From Oscillospiraceae bacterium (GTDB taxonomy: Bacteria; Bacillota; Clostridia; Oscillospirales; Oscillospiraceae), in NCBI GenBank assembly GCA_009787995.1, contig WQSH01000008.1, positions 1 through 42,502 of the forward strand: DNA of 42,502 nt, given 5' to 3'. The notes beneath the pieces were generated by a model. It saw only the letters and a program-made list of their open reading frames with translations. It was not told the origin of the DNA and searched no databases. Both the position numbers and the translations under genes were made by a program. Positions within the stretch are counted from its first letter, which is position 1. Every line of letters begins with the position of its first letter. Of this stretch, positions 33,752 to 41,889 are shown in pieces.

Positions 33752-34531
33752 TCACATAGTCCCCCCGCCATCCGGGATTAGGTTTTGGCCTGTCACAAAG
33801 AGGTTTTCTTGCGCGAAGAACATTACGACGCGCGCTATGTCTATCGGCTCCGCCACCCTGCCCAGCGGCGTCATCCCTGCCACTGCCTCAAACTCTTCCG
33901 GCGGCGAGTTTTTCTTCATTGGGGTGTTTACCATTCCCGGTGAAATGGAGTTTACTGTTATATTGTCCTTGCCGTATTTTCGGGCCAGCGACTTGGTCTG
34001 CAAGTTTGCCGCAGCCTTGCTTGCTGTGTATGCGGCTGCTCCATAGTCTCCTGTCACCCCCAGTACCGACGTCACGTTGACAATCCTGCCGAACTTTGCG
34101 GGCACCATGTATTTGGTGCATGCCTGTGCCATGGCAAAGTGCCCGAAAGCGTGCACTTCAAAGAATCGCATGTAGCTTTCCTTGTCTGTATCGTAATAGT
34201 GCTCGAATGGAATTTCCCCCGGTTTGTAGTCGAAGTCAAATCCTGCGTTGTTTACCAGGATGTCTATCCTGCCGAATTTTTCATGCACCTGCTTCACGGC
34301 TTTGTTCACGGCATCCTCGTCCGCCACATCGACCGGCAGGGCAAGGCTGCCAGAGGTGTATTTGTCGCATTGCTCCAGAATTTCCTGTAATGGGGCCGTC
34401 CGCCTTCCAAGCAGCGCTACTCTTGCTCCGGCTTTTGCAAGCTCGATTGCACATGCGGCGCCGATTCCCGTCCCTGCGCCCGTGACTATCGCCGTGCGCC
34501 CTTCAATCCCATACTCTAAATATGCTGCCAT
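33752..34531 (-). CDS. Short-chain dehydrogenase/reductase (classical SDR)
   Basis: Classical SDR of normal length (259 residues). Cofactor motif TGAGTGIG, 'NNAG' at the end of beta-4, catalytic Ser in 'NVTSVLGVTG', and YTASK with the active Tyr and Lys. Arg-Arg after beta-2 ('ALLGRRTA') favours NADP(H), though this is not certain. It should interconvert a hydroxyl and a ketone on an intermediate of the operon's pathway. ATG at 34531 follows GAGGAAAC. Between the UroD-like and iron-ADH genes, same strand. Confidence 0.9.
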   Translation of the reverse strand: MAAYLEYGIEGRTAIVTGAGTGIGAACAIELAKAGARVALLGRRTAPLQEILEQCDKYTSGSLALPVDVADEDAVNKAVKQVHEKFGRIDILVNNAGFDFDYKPGEIPFEHYYDTDKESYMRFFEVHAFGHFAMAQACTKYMVPAKFGRIVNVTSVLGVTGDYGAAAYTASKAAANLQTKSLARKYGKDNITVNSISPGMVNTPMKKNSPPEEFEAVAGMTPLGRVAEPIDIARVVMFFAQENLFVTGQNLIPDGGGTM

Positions 34532-34573
34532 AATTGTTTCCTCTCTGTAGTTTGTTAAGGAGGCACCTGTGCG

Positions 34574-35689
34574 CTACCTGCCTTGCTCCTTATCGTAATA
34601 CTCGCGGCTATAGCAGTACAGCTCTGACGCCAACGCCCAGAGTGTTTCTTCACCTGTTTCAAAAATCCAGGGGTAATATCCGCCGCCCTTGGCGTATAGG
34701 TCTACGTTGTTGCGGGCCATTTCCACCACTTGCTCCACGGTGTATGGCGAGCCTGCGGTGTGTCCGTCGAGGGTCGTCATGAAACCGATTTTGTCGCCGT
34801 ATTGCTCCTTTAGTTTTGGCAAATCTACCGCATTGCGCTGGATTTGCAGGAAGTCAAAGCCTATTTCGCATGCGTATGGCATGAACTTTTCAATATTCCC
34901 GCAGGTGTGAATCAAGAAGAGCACGCCGTCGGCCTTTACGTGGTCTACCAGCCTCTTTGTTGGCTTGTATACCAGGTCTTCAAACATCTTTGGAGAGAAG
35001 AATGTAGCCCTCTGCGTCCCCCAGTCGTCGTGGTATGTCACCATGTCGAAGGGGTATAGCTTTTTCAGGAAGTCGTAATAAGCAATCATATTGTCAATGA
35101 AGCTCTCGAAAAAATCCGACACGGCTTCGGGCTCTTCGGCCATTGCAAGCATCCCTTCGCCATACCCTCCCAGAAAGGCCACCAGCATTTCGGTGACGCC
35201 TTGGTAAATATTTACGTTTAGCGCCTTTGTGTCGTCATATTCCGTGTCCAAAAAATCCTTGGCTACTTCTGCATATGTCCACTCATCGAGATTTGGCCAT
35301 TTTACCACTTTTTCCCACTCGGTTATGTCTTCTAGGATTTTTGTGCCCGGCGTGAGCATTGCGCCCTGCGCTTCCGCCACCCATGTCCAGCTGCTGCCAT
35401 AGGGGTCTATGAATTTATAGTCCTCCTTTGAGGCTCGGCGGAAGTCCGGGCCTGCGGCGAATTTGCCGGGCCTGTGCCTGGCAAGCTCAAAAGGCTGCAG
35501 TTCCTGCATGTCGGAATATAGGTTTGGCATCCACATGGGTTTGTCCCGCTTTGCCGCCCTTATAAAATTTTCTCTTGGCGTGATGGGCGTGTCGAACTTT
35601 GGGAGGATTACTGGTATGTCTCCATAAGGTATTTTTGTCGAAAATACCGGAAAACCGGGCTCCAACAATTTTGGTCTTTTATATGCCAT
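34574..35689 (-). CDS. Uroporphyrinogen decarboxylase (URO-D)-like protein
   Basis: Member of the URO-D/MtaA superfamily. In this fold, methyltransferase members bind Zn through a His-x-Cys pair and a later Cys. The HTCGN motif (His261, Cys263) is present, but where the last Cys is expected the sequence reads GGGYYPWIFE (335-344), so either another residue completes the site or the chemistry differs. 'VTYHDDWGTQ' (217-226) matches the acid-rich strand of the family. No corrinoid-protein gene is in the window. Length 371 is typical. GGAAACAGC precedes the ATG. The operon context argues against a role in haem synthesis; methyl transfer or decarboxylation of the pathway substrate is possible. 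Confidence 0.82.
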   Translation of the reverse strand: MAYKRPKLLEPGFPVFSTKIPYGDIPVILPKFDTPITPRENFIRAAKRDKPMWMPNLYSDMQELQPFELARHRPGKFAAGPDFRRASKEDYKFIDPYGSSWTWVAEAQGAMLTPGTKILEDITEWEKVVKWPNLDEWTYAEVAKDFLDTEYDDTKALNVNIYQGVTEMLVAFLGGYGEGMLAMAEEPEAVSDFFESFIDNMIAYYDFLKKLYPFDMVTYHDDWGTQRATFFSPKMFEDLVYKPTKRLVDHVKADGVLFLIHTCGNIEKFMPYACEIGFDFLQIQRNAVDLPKLKEQYGDKIGFMTTLDGHTAGSPYTVEQVVEMARNNVDLYAKGGGYYPWIFETGEETLWALASELYCYSREYYDKEQGR

Positions 35690-35690
35690 G

Positions 35691-36098
35691 TCAGCTGTTT
35701 CCTTTCTTCGTTATCTCTATATACCCCTCGTCGGCATTTACAAAGACTGTGTCGCCTGTTTCTATGTATTTTAGAGGGTCTTCGTCAAAATCTGTCATGC
35801 CCGGCACGCGCGCCTGCAGCATGCAGCCTACTGTCAGAGGGCTGGATTTTGTATGGACGAAAGCGGCAGGCTTCGCTCCGAAACCATATGCCAGAAACCC
35901 GCCCGAGCCTCTTGGGGCGTAAAAAACAAGCACCTTGTCCGTGTATGACACCCTGCATAATGGGTGGTTGCGCTCTGTCGTATAGCCACCTATCGGGTTT
36001 ACGTTTGTGAAGCCCTGCAAATACTTTGGTGCGACCAGCGCTTCCGCCGTCACCTTTCCGGGGTATGTACATCTGCCGTATATGCGTTTCTTTTCCAT
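35691..36098 (-). CDS. Aconitase X small (swivel) subunit, DUF126
   Basis: Swivelling-domain half of an aconitase-X-type dehydratase encoded separately from the catalytic subunit. Typical motifs: 'VTAEALVAPKYLQGFTNVNP', 'ERNHPL', and 'LVFYAPRGSGGFLAYG' with the conserved GSG turn. Length 135 is normal. GGAGGTAAGC lies ahead of the ATG, three bases after the large-subunit gene. Two-gene aconitase X proteins characterised so far dehydrate small hydroxy acids: cis-3-hydroxy-L-proline in bacteria and mevalonate 5-phosphate in archaea. The present substrate is unknown. Confidence 0.9.
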   Translation of the reverse strand: MEKKRIYGRCTYPGKVTAEALVAPKYLQGFTNVNPIGGYTTERNHPLCRVSYTDKVLVFYAPRGSGGFLAYGFGAKPAAFVHTKSSPLTVGCMLQARVPGMTDFDEDPLKYIETGDTVFVNADEGYIEITKKGNS

Positions 36099-36101
36099 TG
36101 C

Positions 36102-37430
36102 TTACCTCCACTCCCCGCGCCACTTGCCTGTCAGCGCCGCATCTATGCATTCGCCCGTCGAGCCGTAGCAGACGTGCAGGGGGTCGTTTTCGTCCGGATA
36201 GCAGCCTGTAATATAGTAGGCCTGCTTCGCTGTGTCAACTGCTATGTTCCGCACTCCGTCCGGCACCGAGCCTATTGCCGCCAGGCATGTACCGCTCAAC
36301 AGGGTCGCCCCGGCTTTTTCAAATTTTTCGAGGTAGCCCAGCTCCTTCGCCGGGCCGTAGAGCCATGGCGCTGTAATTATCCATAGCGGAACCTTGCACT
36401 TTTTGCCATCCAGCGCGGCGGCGAGCTTCATAAGGTCTACTATGTTCAGGTGCGGGCATCCAAGGTATACCATGTCAACGTCATCGGAGGCTCCATAGTT
36501 TAGGATGTCGTACGTCCTCCGCAGTGCGCCGCTGTCAATCATTACTTGCTCGGCAAAGGGCTTGCCGCCTGTTGCAAACTCAATCGTCGGCGCTTCAGGC
36601 GTTATGCCCGGGAGGTGGTACATCCGCACTGCGCCGCCTGTTGCAATTGCGGAATTAAACTTCTGGTATTGCGTGGTATTGGGGATTGCCGTGCCTGTTA
36701 TGACGGGGACTTCGACGTCGACTGCCTCGCCTGCCGCAAAGCCATAGACATCCCATTCCAGGTCGGTGGAAATAAATCTGTCCGTCTCAACCAGAACAGT
36801 CCCATAGCGGTTTTCTGTAATGTGCATGTCATAGTAGGGGGCCTTGCCCAATAGGCATGTGGCCAGGGTGCCATCAAAGTTCGTGCGAGCTCCAAGCGTC
36901 GCGTTGCAGTAGGTTTGCTGACTGCTTTCAAACCACGAGCAGTGCTGGCCTACGCTGGGGAGGTATGACATTACGAGGTAGTTTGCGCATGAGTGTGTCG
37001 TGATGAGCCCCATTTTGTTCAGCACCGCAAACACTTCCCTTTGCATCGCTTTTTCGTGGAATACAGGGTCGTCCTGCCGGTTGTTTGGATTTTTGCCTTG
37101 GCAGAGGTTGCAGTGCTCCCAGCCGTGAATCGGCGGTTGCTCTACAAATGGCGATTTATCGGCGAAGGTTGGTATTTTGAAGCGTCCGCCCCTGTCGGCA
37201 AATTCGGCAAGCTCGTCAAATGTTATTATATGGTGCTGGCTGAGCGCCAGCCCGGGCGTGTGCATGTCCCCCGTACCATCGAGGTCAACAAGCCGCTCGG
37301 CACCCGCTATTTTGCACATCTCCACGAGGTATTGCATACATTTTTGCTTGACTGTGCCTTCTGCGCCGTCTAGTATGAGTTTTTCGTCGTCAGTCAAAAT
37401 TGGGTCGGTAAATAATTTTTTGTTTTGCAT
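36102..37430 (-). CDS. Aconitase X catalytic subunit, DUF521
   Basis: Iron-sulfur hydro-lyase large subunit. Family motifs: 'LTDDEKLILDGAEGTVKQKC' at the N-terminus, 'THSCANYLV' with conserved Cys148, 'CSWFESSQQTYCNATLGART' and a late 'SGTC' Cys; these cysteines are candidates for cluster ligands. An extra CX2C (Cys107, Cys110 in 'HGWEHCNLCQGKNPNNRQDD') is not a feature I associate with the family. Length 442 is normal for the catalytic part alone. GGGGGA precedes the ATG. It follows the Zn-alcohol dehydrogenase by nine bases. Likely removes water from a hydroxy-acid substrate. Confidence 0.9.
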   Translation of the reverse strand: MQNKKLFTDPILTDDEKLILDGAEGTVKQKCMQYLVEMCKIAGAERLVDLDGTGDMHTPGLALSQHHIITFDELAEFADRGGRFKIPTFADKSPFVEQPPIHGWEHCNLCQGKNPNNRQDDPVFHEKAMQREVFAVLNKMGLITTHSCANYLVMSYLPSVGQHCSWFESSQQTYCNATLGARTNFDGTLATCLLGKAPYYDMHITENRYGTVLVETDRFISTDLEWDVYGFAAGEAVDVEVPVITGTAIPNTTQYQKFNSAIATGGAVRMYHLPGITPEAPTIEFATGGKPFAEQVMIDSGALRRTYDILNYGASDDVDMVYLGCPHLNIVDLMKLAAALDGKKCKVPLWIITAPWLYGPAKELGYLEKFEKAGATLLSGTCLAAIGSVPDGVRNIAVDTAKQAYYITGCYPDENDPLHVCYGSTGECIDAALTGKWRGEWR

Positions 37431-37439
37431 CGGCTCCCC

Positions 37440-38573
37440 CTATATCAGGCCTTTTATTCTTGCGTAGTCTTCATCGCAGACTACTATGTTTTTTAGTGCG
37501 CCTTTTTCGCTGTCGTCAAGAGCTTCTTGGATATTATCCAGCGTAAACCAATTTGAGAGGAGTGCGTCAATGTCAATTTGCCCATGACGGTACATTTCCA
37601 TATATTTTGGGATATCGCGCCTGAGCGTCACCCCGCCCATTACGCAGCCTGTAAGTTTTTTGCCCAGCAGGAAGTCGAAGAAGTTAAATTCTTCCATGCC
37701 TTCGTTTCTGGGGTGCTCGTGCCCGACCACTACCATCTGGCCGTAATCCGCCGTCAAATCCCATGTCATGCGTTTGACCTTCCCTGCCACTGCCACCATG
37801 CTGTGGTCTACGCCGTAGCCTTTTGTTATTTCTTTGACTGCTTGCACTACGTCTTTTACTTCCTTTGGGTTTATGCAATGCGTTGCTCCGAATTTTTTTG
37901 CAGCTTCTAGTTTTACTGGGTTGATGTCGATCGCTATAATCGGGATACACCCGCTATGCTTTGCGCCCATTATCGCCGACAGCCCGACTCCGCCGCAGCC
38001 TGTAACTGCGTAGGACTGGCCCGGCCTTGGTTTCGAGCGGTTGAGGACTGCGCCGAAGCCTGACATGAAGCCGCAGGCCAGCGCCGAACCGATTTCGAAG
38101 GGTATGTCGTCGTCTAGTTTGCACAGCATGGCCTCGTGGGCGTTGCAGTATGTTGCGAAGCCTGCTGTGCCCGAACACGTCTGCACTACGCGCTGCCCGT
38201 TTAGCCTGGTGAAGCAGCCGGGTATGCGAAATGACATCGGCGGGATGTTTTCGCAGTGCCAGTGCCTGTCGTTGTAGCATTGGATACAGTTGCCACAGCC
38301 CTGCCGGACTTCACTGCATAGGACTCTGTCGCCGGGCCTTACGTAGGTGACTTTGCTTCCTATTGCGTCGACGATTCCGGCTATTTCATGCCCTGCTGCA
38401 CCGGGGCCTTCGTATTCTCCATGTTCTCCCGTGTTTGCGTGGATGTCGCTGTGGCAGATGGTACATGTCACTACCTTGAGCCTTACGTCGTATTCGCCGA
38501 GCTCATCCAGCTCCACCTCTTCAACCACTACTTCTTTCCCCATTTTTGGGGCTACTGCAAGTTTCACACGCAT
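37440..38573 (-). CDS. Zinc-dependent medium-chain alcohol dehydrogenase
   Basis: Classical Zn-ADH. Catalytic zinc site: Cys in 'TCTICHSDIH' and GHE in 'AAGHEIAGIV'. Structural zinc: CGNCIQCYNDRHWHC (CX2CX2CX7C). Cofactor motif GCGGVG, followed by Asp in 'IIAIDINPVK', which favours NAD. Length 377 is typical. It is the first gene of the aconitase X operon and is read from the promoter at 38647-38619; GAGGTG precedes the ATG. Probably oxidises an alcohol substrate or reduces an aldehyde intermediate of the pathway. Confidence 0.93.
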   Translation of the reverse strand: MRVKLAVAPKMGKEVVVEEVELDELGEYDVRLKVVTCTICHSDIHANTGEHGEYEGPGAAGHEIAGIVDAIGSKVTYVRPGDRVLCSEVRQGCGNCIQCYNDRHWHCENIPPMSFRIPGCFTRLNGQRVVQTCSGTAGFATYCNAHEAMLCKLDDDIPFEIGSALACGFMSGFGAVLNRSKPRPGQSYAVTGCGGVGLSAIMGAKHSGCIPIIAIDINPVKLEAAKKFGATHCINPKEVKDVVQAVKEITKGYGVDHSMVAVAGKVKRMTWDLTADYGQMVVVGHEHPRNEGMEEFNFFDFLLGKKLTGCVMGGVTLRRDIPKYMEMYRHGQIDIDALLSNWFTLDNIQEALDDSEKGALKNIVVCDEDYARIKGLI

Positions 38574-38618
38574 TTATGACCACACCTCATTCTTTCTTGT
38601 TATGAATTCATGGAACAT

Positions 38619-38647
38619 AGTATACCTTTTATTAAAGCATTTGTACA
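38619..38647 (-). promoter_or_regulatory. Promoter of the aconitase X operon
   Basis: Minus strand TGTACA (38647-38642), 17-base spacer AATGCTTTAATAAAAGG, TATACT (38624-38619). The same boxes with a spacer differing at only three positions stand before the solute-binding-protein gene at 41918-41890. Confidence 0.75.
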
Positions 38648-38675
38648 GCAGCAACTTTTGTGTTAATATATCGGT

Positions 38676-38831
38676 GGTGCGTTACACCTAAAAGCTTACA
38701 ATTCTTGCGGCATCTTTTTCCGCCTGGCTTCGTTAAAAAATCTTGAAAGACCACCGGTATTCCTGCGATTTTTCGCCTCGTCAGATGAGAAAACCACCAC
38801 AATTCTTGTAAACTTTTAGATGTACCACACC
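38676..38831. repeat. 156-bp element with 26-bp inverted ends (MITE-like)
   Basis: Ends 38676-38701 (GGTGCGTTACACCTAAAAGC...) and 38806-38831 (...CTTTTAGATGTACCACACC) pair at 22 of 26 positions. Inside are AAAAATC/GATTTTT and CATCT/AGATG nested pairs. No ORF. It occupies the gap between divergent Zn-ADH and MBL genes. Confidence 0.7.
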
Positions 38832-38862
38832 ACTAGAAAAGAATTGAAAGGGGAAATTATAT

Positions 38863-39567
38863 ATGTCTGATTCTATAGCTCCGCTGGAGGCGGTTGAGAT
38901 TGGCGAGGGGACTTTCCGGATTGAGGATAATGGCGTCCGCTGTTTTCTTTTTGTTGGCACGGAGCGGGCTTTGCTCGTTGATAGCGGATTTGGGCAGGCG
39001 GGCAGCGTCAGGGCTGTCGTCGAGTCGCTTACGGACAAGCCCATCGTCCTCGTAAATACTCATGCGGATGGGGATCATATCGGCGCTAATTCCGAATTTG
39101 GCCCTGCGCATATGCATCCTGCCGAAATGCCTTATTATTTCAAAAATGCAGAGGCCGACGCCAAGGTTGCCCCGCTTTGGGAGGGAGATGTTATCGACCT
39201 TGGCGGCCGCTCTTTGGAGGTCGTGCTCATTCCGGGGCACACTCCGGGAAGCATTGTGCTTCTTGACCGCCAGAATCGTTTTATTGTTTCGGGTGATAGC
39301 ATTTCGGGCGGCTCGCCTGTTTTTATGTTTGGCGGGGAGAGGAGCTTCCATGCTTATTTTGCCAGTATGGAAAAGCTTCTTAAAATGCTCGGTTCGTTTG
39401 ATGAGATTTATCCCGCTCATGGACCCTGCCCAATTGAGCCTGCTTCCATCGAGCGTTCGCTGACTGCGGCCAGGAAGCTTGTGGCCGGGGAGCTTACGGC
39501 GATGGAACCACCTTTTGAAATTCCTGCCAAAATGTACGAGCACGGCGGGGCGGCATTTTTCTTTTAG
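38863..39567 (+). CDS. MBL-fold metallo-hydrolase
   Basis: Metallo-beta-lactamase-fold protein, soluble, 234 residues. The metal motif reads HADGDH (67-72), so the usual second His of HxHxDH is Asp; His67, Asp71 and His72 remain, and downstream 'IPGHTPGSIVLL' and 'VSGDSISGG' give the later His and bridging Asp. Such variants occur in the family and are probably active hydrolases, but the substrate cannot be told. AAAGGGGAAA precedes the ATG. It stands alone, divergent from the aconitase X operon and ends at a perfect hairpin (39621-39652). Confidence 0.87.
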   Translation: MSDSIAPLEAVEIGEGTFRIEDNGVRCFLFVGTERALLVDSGFGQAGSVRAVVESLTDKPIVLVNTHADGDHIGANSEFGPAHMHPAEMPYYFKNAEADAKVAPLWEGDVIDLGGRSLEVVLIPGHTPGSIVLLDRQNRFIVSGDSISGGSPVFMFGGERSFHAYFASMEKLLKMLGSFDEIYPAHGPCPIEPASIERSLTAARKLVAGELTAMEPPFEIPAKMYEHGGAAFFF

Positions 39568-39620
39568 ATACAATACGCAGGGCAGCCCTCAACGCACTGC
39601 TCGCCCCGGGCACAATATGT

Positions 39621-39656
39621 ATGGCGGCGATGATTTGCATCATCGCCGCCATTTTG
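39621..39656 (+). terminator. Perfect hairpin between convergent genes
   Basis: ATGGCGGCGATGAT (39621-39634), loop TTGC, ATCATCGCCGCCAT (39639-39652), then TTTT. A strong terminator for the MBL gene; it may also stop the opposite transcript, though the minus-strand T-tract is poor. Confidence 0.8.
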
Positions 39657-39666
39657 AAATGCGGGC

Positions 39667-41775
39667 CTATCGTCTGTCGACGTGTGGTGATGAGGAGGTT
39701 AGGGCTACCAGGTGGCTGCCGAAGGTGGTTGTTGTCCAGTTGGCCGGCGTGCTGATGCCTGTGTCCTGGCGTATGCGACTGACATTGGCCACCCTATTGT
39801 TGAGGGCCACTAAGTCAATATTCCATGTAAATGGGATGGCGGGCACTTCGTCAAAGAATGCAGCTTCCCACCTGCTGTAGGCCTCCGCCAAGAAGTCGGG
39901 GTCCCATCGCGCAGTATCCGAGCTTATGTCGTCGAGAATCCGCCGGAAGGTCGGGCTTGTGTAGCGGGGCATGTTGAATTCTGTGGTAGGACTCCACAGA
40001 CTGTGCGGAGCAGGGTTCCAGTTTAGGTTCCAGCCCATTGCAAAAATGTGGATGTCTCCAACTTCAGGTGCCAACACTGTTTCCGAAAACAATCTCCAGT
40101 CTACGAAGCCTCCTTCAAACAGCTCGACGCGCAGGCCTATTTCACTCCAGTTTTGGATGTTCAGCGGCACAAGCACTCTATGTGTGGGGTTATCATGCTG
40201 GGCATATACAAAGTACATATGATTGCCTTCCAAATCAAGCCTATACCCCTCGGCATCGCGCGCAGTGAAGCCAGCCTCGTCGAGGATTTGGTTTGCAAGG
40301 TCAAGGTCGAAGCTAAAACCCTCAAGCGTGGGGTCTATAAATGCTGTTGCATTGAATGGGTGCAGTACGGATGTCGCCGGAACCCAGAGCCCCTGCCCCA
40401 CGGAATAAGCGACAGCCTCCCTGTCTACGGCATGTGCGAGCGCGCGTCGAATCGCAACATTCGTGATTGGGTGATTGTCATCGCGCAAGAACACTTCGCC
40501 GTTCTCGATGCCGCCGAGCCTGAAATTCAGGAATGTGGTGGCGTTAGACGGCCAAGCGTAGAGTTGGTAGTTGGTGGGTCTATTGAGATTGAACTCCGCT
40601 AGGTTGTACGTTGAGTACGCCACTGCGTCAAATTCGCCTGCGCGCATTGCGGCCGACACCAAATCCGTGTGGATTATCTGTGCTGATACGCCATCAACAA
40701 GCGGCGCGCCCTGCCAGTAATTGTCGTTTGGAACCAAGAACACGGACTCTCCGGGCACCACTGTGTCGATGATAAATGGGCCAAATCCGAGAGTTTCTTC
40801 ACGAGCGCGCACGTGATTTTCTATGCCTTCATGCCCAACTTCCTCGATTACGGGGGTTATCCAGTGGCGCGGGATTGCGACTAGCCATATGCCGCCGGCG
40901 TAAAGTGCCGCAGGGGGCAGAGGGTCAACATAGTGGATGTGCAATGTGCGGTTGTTGTTGGACAGCACCAATCCGGAGATGTAGCTTCGCTCGCCGTTTC
41001 TAAACTCTTCGACCCCGACGACGTTGGGTATTTGGCTGACTGCATCAAAACGCAAACCTGTATAATCTGGGTGGGCTATGACTTCATAGGCAAATACGAG
41101 GTCATCAAGCGTAAGGGGCACTCCGTCATGCCAGAATACATCCGCCTGCATCTCCAAGACAACAACGTTGCTTGCTCTATCATAGTGGAATGTGGCGATG
41201 CCATTGTTTGAAAGCATAAATCCTGCAGTTGCAGAAACAAGCGCCATGTTAGAGCCTCCTAGCGTACCTATTGCTCCAGCAAAAGCATCCGTGGCGTGAG
41301 TCGGCAGAAAAAGTTCAATTAAGGGGGAGTTCGAGGCTATGGCGAAGCGGAACACATTGTTCGCCCCCGTGCCTCTGGGCAAAATCGGATTTGTGTTTGT
41401 CGTGTACGATGGAAATTGTGCCATTGGCACGCGCAGTGCAGGGTGTATAGGCACGCCGCGAATGACTGCACTCTCGTCAGGCTGGGCGCCGGGAGTGGCT
41501 CCAGGCTGGGCGCCGCCAGGCAAGGCTCCAGGCGAGGTTCCAAGCTGGGCCCCAGGCGCGGCTCCCGAGGGGGCGCCAGGCGCAGCATCTATTTGGGCGC
41601 CGGGAGTGGCTCCAGATTGGGCGCCGGCCGGTTCTTGCGCTCCTCCAGCCCCTGCAGCTGTCAAGTCAGCCGGTGCGGCTGGTGCAGGGCCGATGGTTAA
41701 TGCTGAGCCGCAGGCCGCCGCAACGAGCATAATTGGAAGCATCAATACTATGATTGACAGAAATTTCTTTTTCAT
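39667..41775 (-). CDS. Family-5 ABC solute-binding lipoprotein (oligopeptide/dipeptide type)
   Basis: Lipid-anchored extracellular receptor for an ABC importer. Signal peptide with lipobox VAAAC, then a Gly/Ala/Pro-rich repeat linker (about residues 40-102, units like GATPGAQ and GAAPGAQ). The remainder is a full family-5 fold: 'LEMQADVFWHDGVPLTLDDL', 'RRALAHAVDREAVAYSVGQG' and 'MGWNLNWNPAPHSLWSP' near the C-terminus. The permease and ATPase genes are not in the window. GGGGGA precedes the ATG. Transcription probably starts near 41883 from a promoter shared in sequence with the aconitase X operon, and a cre-like site lies in the leader. Confidence 0.92.
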   Translation of the reverse strand: MKKKFLSIIVLMLPIMLVAAACGSALTIGPAPAAPADLTAAGAGGAQEPAGAQSGATPGAQIDAAPGAPSGAAPGAQLGTSPGALPGGAQPGATPGAQPDESAVIRGVPIHPALRVPMAQFPSYTTNTNPILPRGTGANNVFRFAIASNSPLIELFLPTHATDAFAGAIGTLGGSNMALVSATAGFMLSNNGIATFHYDRASNVVVLEMQADVFWHDGVPLTLDDLVFAYEVIAHPDYTGLRFDAVSQIPNVVGVEEFRNGERSYISGLVLSNNNRTLHIHYVDPLPPAALYAGGIWLVAIPRHWITPVIEEVGHEGIENHVRAREETLGFGPFIIDTVVPGESVFLVPNDNYWQGAPLVDGVSAQIIHTDLVSAAMRAGEFDAVAYSTYNLAEFNLNRPTNYQLYAWPSNATTFLNFRLGGIENGEVFLRDDNHPITNVAIRRALAHAVDREAVAYSVGQGLWVPATSVLHPFNATAFIDPTLEGFSFDLDLANQILDEAGFTARDAEGYRLDLEGNHMYFVYAQHDNPTHRVLVPLNIQNWSEIGLRVELFEGGFVDWRLFSETVLAPEVGDIHIFAMGWNLNWNPAPHSLWSPTTEFNMPRYTSPTFRRILDDISSDTARWDPDFLAEAYSRWEAAFFDEVPAIPFTWNIDLVALNNRVANVSRIRQDTGISTPANWTTTTFGSHLVALTSSSPHVDRR

Positions 41776-41803
41776 GGTATTCCCCCATAACTTATTTCAT
41801 TTA

Positions 41804-41817
41804 TGAAAGCGCTTTGT
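41804..41817. promoter_or_regulatory. CcpA/cre-like operator
   Basis: TGAAAGCGCTTTGT matches the catabolite-responsive element TGWAARCGYTWNCW in 13-14 positions and is palindromic in the core AAAGCGCTTT. It lies between the predicted start point (near 41883) and the start codon, a roadblock position for repression. Confidence 0.55.
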
Positions 41818-41889
41818 TTCTGGCCCGGCCGCCTTTTATGGGGCGTTTCTTGGGCGCTTTACGCTTGTTTGTAACGTTCATAGAGTATT

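Noticed and set aside
34574-35689. hemE (haem biosynthesis)
   Set aside because: It has the HxC motif of the methyltransferase-like branch and no porphyrin genes nearby.
38857-39573. Antisense ORF of 238 codons opposite the MBL gene
   Set aside because: Its product is rich in Arg/Lys/Asn without any motif, while the plus strand encodes a full MBL fold with ribosome site.
41776-41889. Riboswitch in the 108-base leader of the binding-protein gene
   Set aside because: No known aptamer pattern was recognised; only the cre-like palindrome and GC-rich stretches are seen.
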